A stretch of DNA of 64,000 nt, taken from G963720475 sp963720475. GTDB lineage: Bacteria; Actinomycetota; Thermoleophilia; Solirubrobacterales; Thermoleophilaceae. The notes beneath the pieces were generated by a model. It made no database searches and was not told the origin of the DNA. It was given only the letters and a program-made list of their open reading frames with translations. The stretch lies in the NCBI GenBank assembly GCA_963720475.1, contig OY970394.1:434001-498000 (forward strand), in the 5' to 3' direction. Shown piece by piece: positions 45,824 through 53,810 of this stretch. Position numbers and translations under genes: made by a program. Each line of letters opens with the position of its first letter. The first letter of the stretch is position 1.

Positions 45824-46636
45824 CTATCGGCCGGCGAGCGTCGCCACTTCCTCGGCCACTGCGCGCGGCTGCTCGAGCGGAAGCATGTGAGTGGAGTCGA
45901 ACTCGCGTAGCGTCGCCGCCCCGAGCATCCCGGCCAGCTCGCGCGCGGCATCGTGGAACGGCTCGGGGCTGCGGGTCCCGCAGAAGACGGTCGTCGGAGT
46001 GTCGATCGCCCGCAGCTCTCCGCGCGTGAACTCCCACTTGGCGGGCGCCGGAGAGTCGATCGCCACCGACCTGCCGCGAGTCAGCATCCGCTCGGTGCGC
46101 TCCGGCCCCGCAAGCTCGTCCGCGGTCGGCCCGCATACCGTGCGCACGACCGCGGCCGCGACGCCCGGCTCCCCCTCGGCTGCACGCCCCTCGCGCACGT
46201 TCTCGACCAACCTGGAGACGAACTCGGCCCCCGCGGGCGAGAGCGAGAGGAGCGGTGGCTCGAGCAGCAGAGCCGCGCGCACGAGCTCGGCGCGGCGCTT
46301 CATCAGGTCTAGCCCTACGACCGCACCGAAACTCGACGCGCAGATCACCGCGGGGGTGGCCTCGAGCGCGGTCAGAACCGCCGCGGCGTCCTCCGCCTGC
46401 TCCTCGATGGTCGTCCCCTCGTAGGGCTCGGGGGCGCCGCTGGCGCCATACCCGCGGCGGTCGTAGGTGATCGCACGCAACCCGTCCGGGAGCTGCGCGA
46501 GCGTCTCGTTCCAGATCGCGTGGTCGTACGCAAGCCCGTGGATGAAGAGCACCGGGGTGCCCTCGCCGTGCTCGAAGACGGCGAGTTCGACGCCCGCCCC
46601 CTCGACGCGGCGGACCTCGGCTGCGCCCGCGCTCAC
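45824..46636 (-). CDS. Alpha/beta hydrolase
   Basis: A 270-residue hydrolase: oxyanion HGLAYDH near 34-40, nucleophile region CASSFGAVVG (a variant of GxSxG with Ala-Ser-Ser), acid in CGTRSPEP and His in DSTHMLPLEQP. The GTG at 46636 overlaps the stop of the upstream SDR (GTGA), so the two are translationally coupled. Substrate unknown. Confidence 0.85.
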   Translation of the reverse strand: MSAGAAEVRRVEGAGVELAVFEHGEGTPVLFIHGLAYDHAIWNETLAQLPDGLRAITYDRRGYGASGAPEPYEGTTIEEQAEDAAAVLTALEATPAVICASSFGAVVGLDLMKRRAELVRAALLLEPPLLSLSPAGAEFVSRLVENVREGRAAEGEPGVAAAVVRTVCGPTADELAGPERTERMLTRGRSVAIDSPAPAKWEFTRGELRAIDTPTTVFCGTRSPEPFHDAARELAGMLGAATLREFDSTHMLPLEQPRAVAEEVATLAGR

Positions 46637-47436
46637 TTGCCGAGCGGAGAGCGGCGCATGATCGGCAGGATCAGCGACCGCGGCGTCATCCTGCCCGTGA
46701 AGGCGCCGAACTGGTTGACCGGCCCGGGGATGACCTCGCGCTTGCCCTTCTCGAGCCCCTCGACCCCGGCCTTCGCCGTATCCGCCGAGCTCATCCAGAG
46801 GAAGCCCGGCGCCTTGTCGGCCTCTTCCTCGAAGTCGGCAACGGCCATGAACTCCGTCTTCGTCGCGCCCGGGCAGAGCACCGTGACGGTGACACCCGTG
46901 TCTCGCAGGTCGTCGTGGAGGGCCTGGCTGAAGGAGAGCACGAAGGCCTTCGTCGCCCCGTAGGTCGCCTGCCGAGGCAGCGGCTGGAAGCCGGCGACCG
47001 ACGCGACGTTGAGCACCGCCCCGCGGCCTCGCCCGACCATCGCCGGGATGTACTCGCTCGTGAGGTCGTGGAGCGCGTCGATGTTCGTGCGCACCATGCG
47101 CCGCTCGGCGTCCTGGTCGAGCCCGTGGAAGAGCCCGGCCGAGCCGAAGCCGGCGTTGTTGATCAGCACCTCGACCGTGAGATCAGCCTCCTGGATCTCC
47201 TTGACGAGCCGTTCGCGGCCCGCTGGCTCGGAGAGGTCCGCCGCGATTACTTCGACCTTGACGCCATGCTCGCTGGTCAGCTCATCCGCGAGCTCCCTCA
47301 ACCGGTCCTCGCGGCGGGCAGCGAGCGTGACCCCCTGTCCGCGCTTGGCAAGCTCGCGCGCGATGTCGGCGCCGATACCGGCCGATGCGCCGGTAACGAG
47401 TGCCGTCGAGCTCGGGGAGGGCGGCGGCAGAGCCAT
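46633..47436 (-). CDS. SDR oxidoreductase
   Basis: A 267-residue classical SDR: TGASAGIG near 14-21, NNAGFGS, catalytic Ser in VASVAG and Y/K in YGATKAF. The C-terminus (ADTAKAGVEGLEKGKREVIPG) resembles the DltE/YqjQ-like group that reduces acyl or retinal-like carbonyls. ATG at 47436 lies seven bases after TAGGCT, which supports this start over an upstream GTG at 47454. Confidence 0.88.
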   Translation of the reverse strand: MALPPPSPSSTALVTGASAGIGADIARELAKRGQGVTLAARREDRLRELADELTSEHGVKVEVIAADLSEPAGRERLVKEIQEADLTVEVLINNAGFGSAGLFHGLDQDAERRMVRTNIDALHDLTSEYIPAMVGRGRGAVLNVASVAGFQPLPRQATYGATKAFVLSFSQALHDDLRDTGVTVTVLCPGATKTEFMAVADFEEEADKAPGFLWMSSADTAKAGVEGLEKGKREVIPGPVNQFGAFTGRMTPRSLILPIMRRSPLGK

Positions 47437-47443
47437 CGCGCGC

Positions 47444-47449
47444 AGCCTA
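47444..47449 (-). promoter_or_regulatory. Putative -10 box (TAGGCT) of the SDR operon
   Basis: TAGGCT on the minus strand ends seven bases before the ATG at 47436. The divergent gene at 47492 has its own TAGTAT box 30 bases away. Confidence 0.45.
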
Positions 47450-47478
47450 TCCACTTATCGCCGCTTGAGAGGGGGTCG

Positions 47479-47484
47479 TAGTAT
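47479..47484 (+). promoter_or_regulatory. Putative -10 box (TAGTAT) of the small gene at 47492
   Basis: TAGTAT ends seven bases before a GTG start with no ribosome binding site. Confidence 0.45.
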
Positions 47485-47491
47485 TGAGGTC

Positions 47492-47767
47492 GTGGCATCC
47501 GAAGACCCGTTCGAGATGTTCGGTGACCCCGAGGAGCTCCGCCGCCGACTGGGTGAGTTCGCCGAGCAGATGCAGGGCGCCCAGAAGGTCGCTTGGGCCG
47601 ACAACGCGATCAAGCTCGCGGTCGAGATGACCGTCGCCGGCCTCGGCCGTCTGAACCTCCAGGGCAACGCCGAGGAACAGGCTGTCGAGCTGCGCAAGGC
47701 GATGGGTCTGCTCTTTCCCGAGGCCGTCACCCTCGTCCGCGAAGCCCGCGAGGGCTTCGGGACCTAG
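47492..47767 (+). CDS. Small helical protein, unknown
   Basis: A 91-residue acidic protein (EDPFEMFGDPEELRRRLGEF, then QKVAWADNAIKLAVEMT) predicted to be all-helical and soluble. No family recognised. GTG at 47492 is supported by the TAGTAT box seven bases upstream. It precedes DUF559 protein no. 2, which has its own upstream element. Confidence 0.6.
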   Translation: MASEDPFEMFGDPEELRRRLGEFAEQMQGAQKVAWADNAIKLAVEMTVAGLGRLNLQGNAEEQAVELRKAMGLLFPEAVTLVREAREGFGT

Positions 47768-47806
47768 CAGCGGCCGCGGGCGCCGCCCGTGCGTTCCGCC
47801 CCTCAG

Positions 47807-47839
47807 GGGGGTGGAAACGGTTCGCTGGAGTGTTTTATG
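47807..47839 (+). promoter_or_regulatory. Upstream element shared by the two DUF559 genes (copy 2)
   Basis: GGGGGTGGAAAC, a 16-base gap, then TTATG: same order and same 28-base distance as at 8795-8827. It overlaps the GTG at 47811, so that codon is unlikely to be the true start of the DUF559 gene. Confidence 0.45.
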
Positions 47840-47882
47840 GGCTATAGCGAGCAAACCTTCCCATCGAATCTCGTGGAAGGCG

Positions 47883-48758
47883 GTGTGGACACTCGCCGCC
47901 GCTCAACACGGCGTGGTCGCACGGCGGCAGCTGGTTGACCTGGGTGTGTCGGGCAGCGCGATCCACCACCGGTTGACGATCGGCCAGCTGCATCCGGTGT
48001 GGCAGGGCGTCTATGCCGTCGGCCGACCGGAGCTCACCTTCAAAGGCTGGCTGATGGCGGCAGTGCTCGCCTGCGGACCGGATGCGGTGGTGAGCCATAT
48101 GACTGCAGCGATGCTGCTCGGTATTCGGCCGATCAGGAACGGAGCAATCCACATTTCAGTGCCCGAGGACCGGCGGCCGGCGCCGCGTGATGGGATCGTC
48201 GTCCACCGCCGCACCCTCACTGCCGGCGAGACCATGCTGCGCGACGGCATCCCGGTCGTCACTCCCGTCGTTGCCCTCGTCGACCTCGCCGCCACCGAGT
48301 CCCGCTCGCGCATCGAGCGCGCGATCGGCGAGGCCGACAAGCTCGGCCTGACCGATCCTGAGCAGCTGCGGGCTGAGCTCGACGAAATGCCGCGGCGACC
48401 GGGGCGGGCACGCATGCGCGCGATCCTCGACCGCCGCACCTTCGTCCTCACCCAGTCGGAGCTCGAGCGCCGCCTCGTTCCGATTGCCACCACCGCCGGC
48501 CTGGGAAAGCCGCAGACCGGCGTCGAGCTACATGGCTTCGTCGTCGACTTCTACTGGCCCGAGCTCGGGCTGGTGGTCGAAACCGACGGCCTCACGTACC
48601 ACCGCACACCCGCCGCGCAAGCCAGGGACCGTATCCGCGACCAGGCGCTGACGGCAGCAGGTTTGACCGTCCTGCGGTTCACCAATGAGCAGATCCGTTA
48701 CCAGCCCAACTACGTCGAGGCGAGGTTGCGGCAAGTCGGACGGCGACGCGCCGCCTAA
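47883..48758 (+). CDS. AbiEi-type winged helix plus DUF559 nuclease-like protein (no. 2)
   Basis: A paralogue of the protein at 8832-9743 with the same layout: N-terminal QHGVVARRQLVDLG and GVYAVG, and a C-terminal DUF559 domain with FVVDFYWPELGLVVETDGLTY. From GTG 47883 it has 291 residues; an upstream GTG at 47811 lies in the shared promoter-like element. ATA at 47844 aligns exactly with the ATG of the paralogue but is not a usual start. No toxin partner is adjacent, so calling it an antitoxin is not supported. Confidence 0.78.
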   Translation: MWTLAAAQHGVVARRQLVDLGVSGSAIHHRLTIGQLHPVWQGVYAVGRPELTFKGWLMAAVLACGPDAVVSHMTAAMLLGIRPIRNGAIHISVPEDRRPAPRDGIVVHRRTLTAGETMLRDGIPVVTPVVALVDLAATESRSRIERAIGEADKLGLTDPEQLRAELDEMPRRPGRARMRAILDRRTFVLTQSELERRLVPIATTAGLGKPQTGVELHGFVVDFYWPELGLVVETDGLTYHRTPAAQARDRIRDQALTAAGLTVLRFTNEQIRYQPNYVEARLRQVGRRRAA

Positions 48759-49804
48759 CGCCCGCGCGCCTCGGCCGGTCGCGCACGGCGCCCGCGTTCC
48801 TGATCGCGAGCCTCCTTCTCCGCTGCGCGGTCCTCCTTGCCGCGCGCGATGACCTCCTTGAACGACCGAATCCTGAAGATGAAGAAGAGCGCAGCGAAGC
48901 CGACCCCGAACGTGAATGCCCCGATCGCGATCTGCTGACCGACCGAGTACGCCGCCACGGTCGCCGCGGGGGCCGCACCCTCGAACACCTTGACGAGTAG
49001 CGCCTGCGCGACCCCGGCGCCCTGCGGGGTGAACGGCACGGCCGCCGCGACCGCGTTGACCCCGAGCACGAGCAGCACGTTCTCGACCGAGCCGCCGACG
49101 TTGAAGGCCTCGAGTAGGAAGAAGAACGCGGTGAAGCGGAAGCACCAGCCGGCGAGCTGGACGAAGAAGACCTCGCGGAAGTAGCGCCGGCGGTCGAACA
49201 GGATCGTCAGGCCCTGGCGGACGCGGGTCCAGAACGCCTTGATCCGCAGCGAGAAGATCGCCAGCGCGAGCAGTGCGGCGGCGGCCATGAACGTGATCGC
49301 GAACAGCGCGAAGTTCGGGTGCTCGGCGAAGTAGGCGAGATCGAACGCGGGCAGGTCGGAGAAGTCGGGCGGCTTCGGGAAGACGCCCTGGGTGAAGGCG
49401 AAGATCAGGATCAGCGAGCCCATCGCGACGTCGAACCCGATCTCGACGGTGAAGCTCGAGGCGACGGCCGGATAGCTGGAGTTCGGGACCGAGATCTTCG
49501 TCAGGAAGAGCCGGATCAGGTCGCCGCCGCGGGCCGGGATGACGCTGTTGAAGCCGTACCCCGCCATGTACGCAGCCCAGATCTCGCGGAACGCGAACCT
49601 CTCGTCCGGATACGCGGCGCGGAGGATGTTGTACGAGGCGCGCGCGCGGAAGGTGAGGTAGACCCCGAACGACGCCAGCGCGATCAGGAGCGAGAGCCAC
49701 TGAACCTTGCCGAGGCTCTCGAAGAACTGGTCGACCGCGTCGAAGAACTCGCGGAACGATTCGCCCGCGGAGGCGGTCGGCCACGCTGTCGAGGGACTCC
49801 ACAC
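48755..49804 (-). CDS. Lysylphosphatidylglycerol synthase-type TM protein
   Basis: A 349-residue membrane protein of the LPG_synthase_TM/UPF0104 group with seven or eight helices. Characteristic are GYGFNSVIPARGGDLIRLFL and AVAAAVPFTPQGAGVAQALL. Only the flippase-like membrane domain is present; the tRNA-dependent aminoacyl-transferase domain of MprF is absent. A basic/acidic tail ends the protein. GTG at 49804 is 10 bases from TACCCT, which overlaps the box of the divergent gene. Confidence 0.87.
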   Translation of the reverse strand: MWSPSTAWPTASAGESFREFFDAVDQFFESLGKVQWLSLLIALASFGVYLTFRARASYNILRAAYPDERFAFREIWAAYMAGYGFNSVIPARGGDLIRLFLTKISVPNSSYPAVASSFTVEIGFDVAMGSLILIFAFTQGVFPKPPDFSDLPAFDLAYFAEHPNFALFAITFMAAAALLALAIFSLRIKAFWTRVRQGLTILFDRRRYFREVFFVQLAGWCFRFTAFFFLLEAFNVGGSVENVLLVLGVNAVAAAVPFTPQGAGVAQALLVKVFEGAAPAATVAAYSVGQQIAIGAFTFGVGFAALFFIFRIRSFKEVIARGKEDRAAEKEARDQERGRRARPAEARGR

Positions 49805-49813
49805 CGTGGCGGC

Positions 49814-49820
49814 TAGGGTA
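49814..49820. promoter_or_regulatory. Symmetric divergent -10 box (TAGGGTA)
   Basis: TAGGGT on the plus strand ends six bases before the ATG at 49826. TACCCT on the minus strand (49820-49815) ends 10 bases before the GTG at 49804. One seven-base site can thus serve both genes. Confidence 0.5.
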
Positions 49821-49825
49821 CGCGC

Positions 49826-50347
49826 ATGGCGGTCGCTAGCGATCTACGCGCAGCGCGCGAGCGGGTCGTGGTCGAGCACATGGAGTCGGAGAACCGGCAC
49901 GAGTTCGACGTCACGATGGGCACGTTCCATCACCCCCGCTACGAGATCATCCCCACGGGCGACGTGTTCGACGGCGAGGAGGAGGTCGCGGCCTACTTCG
50001 AGGAGACGCGCGCCGCGTTCCCCGACCAGCGCAACGAGCTGATCGAGATGCACCACGCCGACGACTCGGTGGTCGTGGAGTTGTGGCTGCGTGGGACGCA
50101 TGAGGGGAACTTCCGCGGCCTGCCGGCCACCGGGCGGAGGTTCGAGGTCCGCGTTCTCGCGATCTTCGAGTTCGAGCCGGGCACGGACGGAATCACGTGC
50201 GAGCGTGTCTACTTCGACTCGGCCTCGATCCTGCGCCAGCTCGGGATCGCGCACGACCCGCTTACGCTCACCGGACGGGTCGCGACGGTCGCGAACCACC
50301 CGCTGACGATCGGACGCGCGCTCGTGCGGCGGGTCACCGGCCGCTAG
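49826..50347 (+). CDS. SnoaL-like (NTF2-fold) protein
   Basis: A 173-residue protein with a SnoaL/ester-cyclase-like cone fold (residues about 10-140): FHHPRYEIIPTGDVFDG, FPDQRNELIEM, VELWLRGTHEGNFRGLPATG. Such proteins are cyclases, isomerases or simple ligand binders; the role here is unknown. ATG at 49826. Confidence 0.82.
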   Translation: MAVASDLRAARERVVVEHMESENRHEFDVTMGTFHHPRYEIIPTGDVFDGEEEVAAYFEETRAAFPDQRNELIEMHHADDSVVVELWLRGTHEGNFRGLPATGRRFEVRVLAIFEFEPGTDGITCERVYFDSASILRQLGIAHDPLTLTGRVATVANHPLTIGRALVRRVTGR

Positions 50348-50351
50348 ACCG

Positions 50352-51203
50352 CTACTTCAGCAAGCGCGACAGTCTGCGGTCCTTCAGCACCTGACCGCCT
50401 GTCTGCTCGGCCGGGCAGTAGCTCATCACGTAGTCCTTGAAGTGGACCGCCTCCAAGGTGGTGCCGCAGCGCGGGCACGGCTCGCCCTGGCGTCGGTGGA
50501 CCTGGAGGGGCATCGGCAGCTTGTCGGGCACCTTCTCCCCGATCGTCTCCTCGTAGTGCTCCAAAGCGGCCCCGAGGACGGAGTCGCAGGCTGCGCGCAG
50601 GCGCTCGGCCTCCTCCGGCGCGAGGTCCGAGCCCTTGCGGAACGGCGACAGCTCCGCCGTCCAGAGCAGCTCGTCGACCCACGAGCGGCCGATACCGGCG
50701 ATCACGCGCTGGTCGCGCAGGAGCGGATGCAGGTGGCGGGGCTGGTCGACCAGCGCCGCAAACTGCTTCGCCGGTGGCGCCAGGAACGCATCCGGGCCGA
50801 GCGTGGCGACGTACTCGTCCGCCTCGACCGCGGCGGCGTCGGGGTACAGCTTCACCCACGCGCGCTGCTTCGTGCCGAACTCGCGCAGGCGCAGCTCGCG
50901 GCCGTCGGCGAGCCGGACCAAGAGGCGCGACGCCTTGTCGCGCAGCGAGGCACGGGAGTCCCAGAGCTGCAGCCGGCCGGCCGACATCAGGTGGACGAGC
51001 ACATTGAGCCCCCCGACCTCGACGCAGAGCATCTTTCCGATCCGCCTCACACCACCCACTTGCTCGCCGACGAGCGCGTCGAGGGGAGGGTCCACGGTCT
51101 TGAGCGCCACGACCCCTGGCGCCAGTGCCGACTCGACCTCGGCGCCCTCCATCGCGCTCGACAGCCTCCGCGCGGTGATCTCGACCTCCGGGAGCTCGGG
51201 CAT
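50352..51203 (-). CDS. Fpg/Nei-family DNA glycosylase lacking a zinc ligand
   Basis: A 283-residue base-excision repair enzyme. The N-terminus MPELPEVEI gives the catalytic Pro and Glu, and the conserved Lys is in RRIGKMLCVEV. The C-terminal zinc finger has Cys at 243, 246 and 263, but the fourth position (266) is Glu in SYCPAEQ where CPxCQ is usual. Zinc binding may be weak or replaced. ATG at 51203, 12 bases after the VOC gene, so probably one operon. Confidence 0.9.
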   Translation of the reverse strand: MPELPEVEITARRLSSAMEGAEVESALAPGVVALKTVDPPLDALVGEQVGGVRRIGKMLCVEVGGLNVLVHLMSAGRLQLWDSRASLRDKASRLLVRLADGRELRLREFGTKQRAWVKLYPDAAAVEADEYVATLGPDAFLAPPAKQFAALVDQPRHLHPLLRDQRVIAGIGRSWVDELLWTAELSPFRKGSDLAPEEAERLRAACDSVLGAALEHYEETIGEKVPDKLPMPLQVHRRQGEPCPRCGTTLEAVHFKDYVMSYCPAEQTGGQVLKDRRLSRLLK

Positions 51204-51215
51204 GTGCCGGGCGGC

Positions 51216-51641
51216 TCAGTCCGAACGCAGGACGACCGAGCCGTCGTCGGCGATCGTCCAGTGCGGATTGTGCGCGACCTCCCAGGGATGGCCGTCGGGA
51301 TCCACGAAGACGGCCGAGTAGCCGCCCCAGAAAGTCTCCGCGGGCTCGCGCGCGATCGTTGCGCCCGCATCCCGCGCCTCCTCGATCACCGCGTCCACCT
51401 CTCGCGTCGAGCGGCAGTTGTACGCCGGCGTGATCCCGCCCCAACCGCCGTCGTCCTCGACGCAGCTGTCTTCGGCGAGCCGGGCGCGGTCCCACAGCGC
51501 GACCACGATCCCGCCGGCCTGGAAGAAGACGACGTCGTCGTCGCGCTCGGCACGGGTGCGCCAGCCGAGCCCCTCGTAGAACTCGCGCGACCGCGCGAGG
51601 TCGGAGACGCCGAGGGTCAGAAGGCTGATGCGCTGCTCCAC
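51216..51641 (-). CDS. VOC family (glyoxalase-like) protein
   Basis: A 141-residue protein with two beta-alpha-beta modules of the vicinal-oxygen-chelate fold: LGVSDLARSREFYEGLGW at the start and FWGGYSAVFVDPDGHPWEVAHNP at the end. Enzymatic role unknown. GTG start at 51641. Confidence 0.87.
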   Translation of the reverse strand: MEQRISLLTLGVSDLARSREFYEGLGWRTRAERDDDVVFFQAGGIVVALWDRARLAEDSCVEDDGGWGGITPAYNCRSTREVDAVIEEARDAGATIAREPAETFWGGYSAVFVDPDGHPWEVAHNPHWTIADDGSVVLRSD

Positions 51642-51667
51642 GGGCGAATCGTTGCACGCCAGGTCAC

Positions 51668-51673
51668 TAACCT
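51668..51673 (+). promoter_or_regulatory. Putative -10 box (TAACCT) of the RpiB-like gene
   Basis: TAACCT ends seven bases before the GTG at 51681, with no Shine-Dalgarno sequence. Confidence 0.45.
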
Positions 51674-51680
51674 GGGACGG

Positions 51681-52118
51681 GTGAGGATTTCAGTCGCAGC
51701 CGACGAACGAACCGGCGTGGCGGACGCACTCGTCGAGGAGCTACGCCGCCGCGGACTCGAACCGCTGCTCCACGGCGCGCTCAACGACGGCGAGCGCGAC
51801 GACTGGGCCTGGGCGAGCGAGGCCGCCGCGCGCGACGTCGCCGAGGGGCGCGCCGATCAGGGAGTGATCGCCTGCTGGACCGGGACCGGTGCCTCGATGG
51901 CGGCGAACAAGGTCGAGGGCGTCCGCGCCGCCCTCTGCGCCGACGCCGAGACCGCCCGCGGCGCGCGCAAGTGGAACGACGCGAACGTGCTTGCCCTCTC
52001 GCTGCGGACGACGAGCGAGGCGCTACTGGCCGAGATCCTCGACGGCTGGTTCGAGGGCGAGCCTTCGACGGAAGAAGACGACCGCGCGAACGTCGAGCAC
52101 CTCGACGAGATCCGATGA
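51681..52118 (+). CDS. RpiB/LacA/LacB family sugar-phosphate isomerase
   Basis: A 145-residue isomerase-fold protein: RISVAADERTG, CWTGTGASMAANKVEGVRAALC (phosphate-binding and cysteine region) and ARKWNDANVLALSLRTTSE. Ribose-5-phosphate isomerase B is one member, but the catalytic cysteine loop reads CWTGTG rather than the classical CGTGxG, so the exact substrate is uncertain. The stop overlaps the next ATG (ATGA). Confidence 0.82.
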   Translation: MRISVAADERTGVADALVEELRRRGLEPLLHGALNDGERDDWAWASEAAARDVAEGRADQGVIACWTGTGASMAANKVEGVRAALCADAETARGARKWNDANVLALSLRTTSEALLAEILDGWFEGEPSTEEDDRANVEHLDEIR

Positions 52119-52855
52119 CACGCGCCGCCGCCTTCCTGATCGCTGCGGCGCTGATGAGCACACTCGGCCCGACCGCCGCGCACGCCATGCACGAAACCCC
52201 TAGTGGAGGAAAGGGATCAAAGGCCAGGTGGATCGACGGTGTGACGATCACCGAGTACTGGCCCGCGCCCGAGCGATGGTTCAAGGGCAAAAAGGTCCAC
52301 GCCAAGGGGGTCAAGGGACGGCACCGCGTGGACTGGCTTTACTCCGCGCGTGGCATGAGCATGGAAGGCGACGGGGTCGCGACCGACGGTCAGCGCTACC
52401 ACGTCGAGTCGGTCGGGGGCGGGGGCTGGGTGAATGCGGATGGCAAGCGCACCCGCCCCGCGCCGGGCCGCTGGACCAACGGGGCCCCATTCTGGCGCGC
52501 CTACGGATTCTGGAAGAACGCCGGCGGGCGCGTGACCTTCCCGCTACTGGAGGGAGACTGGTCCCGCGGTAAGGGCGAATCCTATGTAAAGCCCCGCGGG
52601 GTCTCGTTCGGCACTGGCGCCTCGCTGCCGCTGACGTACTGGCGGAGCCTCGCTGTCGATCCGGCGCTGATCCCGCGCGGGAGCCGGGTCTACATCCCCG
52701 CGTACAGCGATAAGCCCGGCGGTGGCTGGTTCCGCGCCCAGGACACTGGCGGCGCGATCGGGGGCCGGCACGTCGACGTCTACCGCCCGCCGCCGGACCA
52801 GCCAAACGGCGGGCGCACGCTCCACAACCGCCGGATCTACGTCGATCCGCAGTGA
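52115..52855 (+). CDS. Secreted 3D-domain protein
   Basis: A 246-residue exported protein. The signal peptide ends near AHAMH. The C-terminal 3D domain (DPALIPRGSRVYIPAY, then AQDTGGAIGGRHVDVYR with the conserved aspartates) is found in MltA-like lytic transglycosylases and YuiC/YocH-type wall hydrolases, which cut peptidoglycan. The N-terminal 130 residues are not recognised. It is coupled to the isomerase gene. Confidence 0.83.
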   Translation: MTRAAAFLIAAALMSTLGPTAAHAMHETPSGGKGSKARWIDGVTITEYWPAPERWFKGKKVHAKGVKGRHRVDWLYSARGMSMEGDGVATDGQRYHVESVGGGGWVNADGKRTRPAPGRWTNGAPFWRAYGFWKNAGGRVTFPLLEGDWSRGKGESYVKPRGVSFGTGASLPLTYWRSLAVDPALIPRGSRVYIPAYSDKPGGGWFRAQDTGGAIGGRHVDVYRPPPDQPNGGRTLHNRRIYVDPQ

Positions 52856-52868
52856 CGTAGGCCGGGGC

Positions 52869-53114
52869 CTACCCGCTCCAGTCGGCAAACGCCGTCAAGA
52901 GCTCGTCGCGGGCGGCGGGCGCCAGCGACTCCTCAGGGATGTGGCCGAGCGCGCTGATCGTCGCGCGCATCTGGTCGAGGTAGGCGGTGCAGTGCGGGCA
53001 GCCGGCGATGTGCTCCTCGAAGCGCGCACCCTCCATCGCGGGCAGCGCGCCCTCGAGATAGTCGGTCACCAACTCGACCAGTTCCTTGCAGCTCAGCGCT
53101 TCCTTGACGCTCAT
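52869..53114 (-). CDS. Zinc-finger anti-sigma factor
   Basis: An 81-residue cytoplasmic protein with the zf-HC2 motif HIAGCPHC near 35-42 and an N-terminal CKELVELVTDYLEGAL helix. It has no membrane helix, so it is probably a soluble redox- or metal-sensitive anti-sigma factor for the adjoining ECF sigma gene, whose stop overlaps this ATG. Confidence 0.87.
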   Translation of the reverse strand: MSVKEALSCKELVELVTDYLEGALPAMEGARFEEHIAGCPHCTAYLDQMRATISALGHIPEESLAPAARDELLTAFADWSG

Positions 53115-53773
53115 CGTGTGCCCTCCGCGAACTCGAGGTACTCCTCGAGCGCAGTTCGAACCTTGGCGCGCCCTCGGTGGAGGAGGACACGCTGATTGGT
53201 CTCGGACAAACCGAGCGTGTTACAGACCTCGGCCGAGGACCAGCCCTCGACGTCGCGCAGAGTCACGACCTCGCGCTGGCTGGGCGGAAGGTCCCCGATC
53301 GCCGCGAGCGTCTTGTCGCGCGCCTCGTCCGCGAGCAGCCGCTGTTCCGGCTCGATCCAGGCGCGCGGTGGCGTGGACCACGCGCCGACGCGGCTGCTCG
53401 GGTCGTTCGGTAGGAAGCGATCCGCGTCCACAGCCGGCTCGTCGGGGTCGGACGCGGCGTCGAACGCCGACGAGAATGGCAGCGAGCGCGACTCGCGCAC
53501 GCCGCGCGTCTTCGCCGTGTTGGTCAGGATGCGGAAGATCCACGTGCGAAGCGCCGAGCGGCCCTCGAACGAGCCGATCCCCGTGAGGACTCCGACCCAC
53601 GTCTCCTGGGCGACCTCTTCGGCGTCCGCCTGCGTGCGGACGTACATCCGGGCGAGCCGCAGCAGCGCGGAGTTGTAGGCGTCGACGAGCGACATGAACG
53701 CCGCCTCGTCGCCTGCGCGCAGGCGATCGACCAGCTCGGCGTCCGGGGGCAGCTGGGTCGTCGGAGTGCTGAT
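53111..53773 (-). CDS. ECF-type RNA polymerase sigma factor (ATC start proposed)
   Basis: Region 2 (ELVDRLRAGDEAAF, then EEVAQETWVGVLTGI) and region 4 (LPPSQREVVTLRDVEGWS, ETNQRVLLHRGRAK) are clear, with a 45-residue acidic linker. ATG at 53695 would remove the first helix of region 2; coding continues upstream to a TAG. The only starts left are CTG codons or ATC at 53773. ATC lies six bases after TAGGAT, as in other leaderless genes here, giving 220 residues. It is coupled to the anti-sigma gene downstream. Confidence 0.85.
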   Translation of the reverse strand: MSTPTTQLPPDAELVDRLRAGDEAAFMSLVDAYNSALLRLARMYVRTQADAEEVAQETWVGVLTGIGSFEGRSALRTWIFRILTNTAKTRGVRESRSLPFSSAFDAASDPDEPAVDADRFLPNDPSSRVGAWSTPPRAWIEPEQRLLADEARDKTLAAIGDLPPSQREVVTLRDVEGWSSAEVCNTLGLSETNQRVLLHRGRAKVRTALEEYLEFAEGTR

Positions 53774-53779
53774 TGCGCG

Positions 53780-53785
53780 ATCCTA
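53780..53785 (-). promoter_or_regulatory. Putative -10 box (TAGGAT) of the ECF sigma gene
   Basis: TAGGAT ends six bases before ATC at 53773. Its first three bases are the in-frame TAG that closes the reading frame upstream. Confidence 0.45.
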
Positions 53786-53810
53786 GAAGCGCGCCGGGCT
53801 CAGCGCGTGC

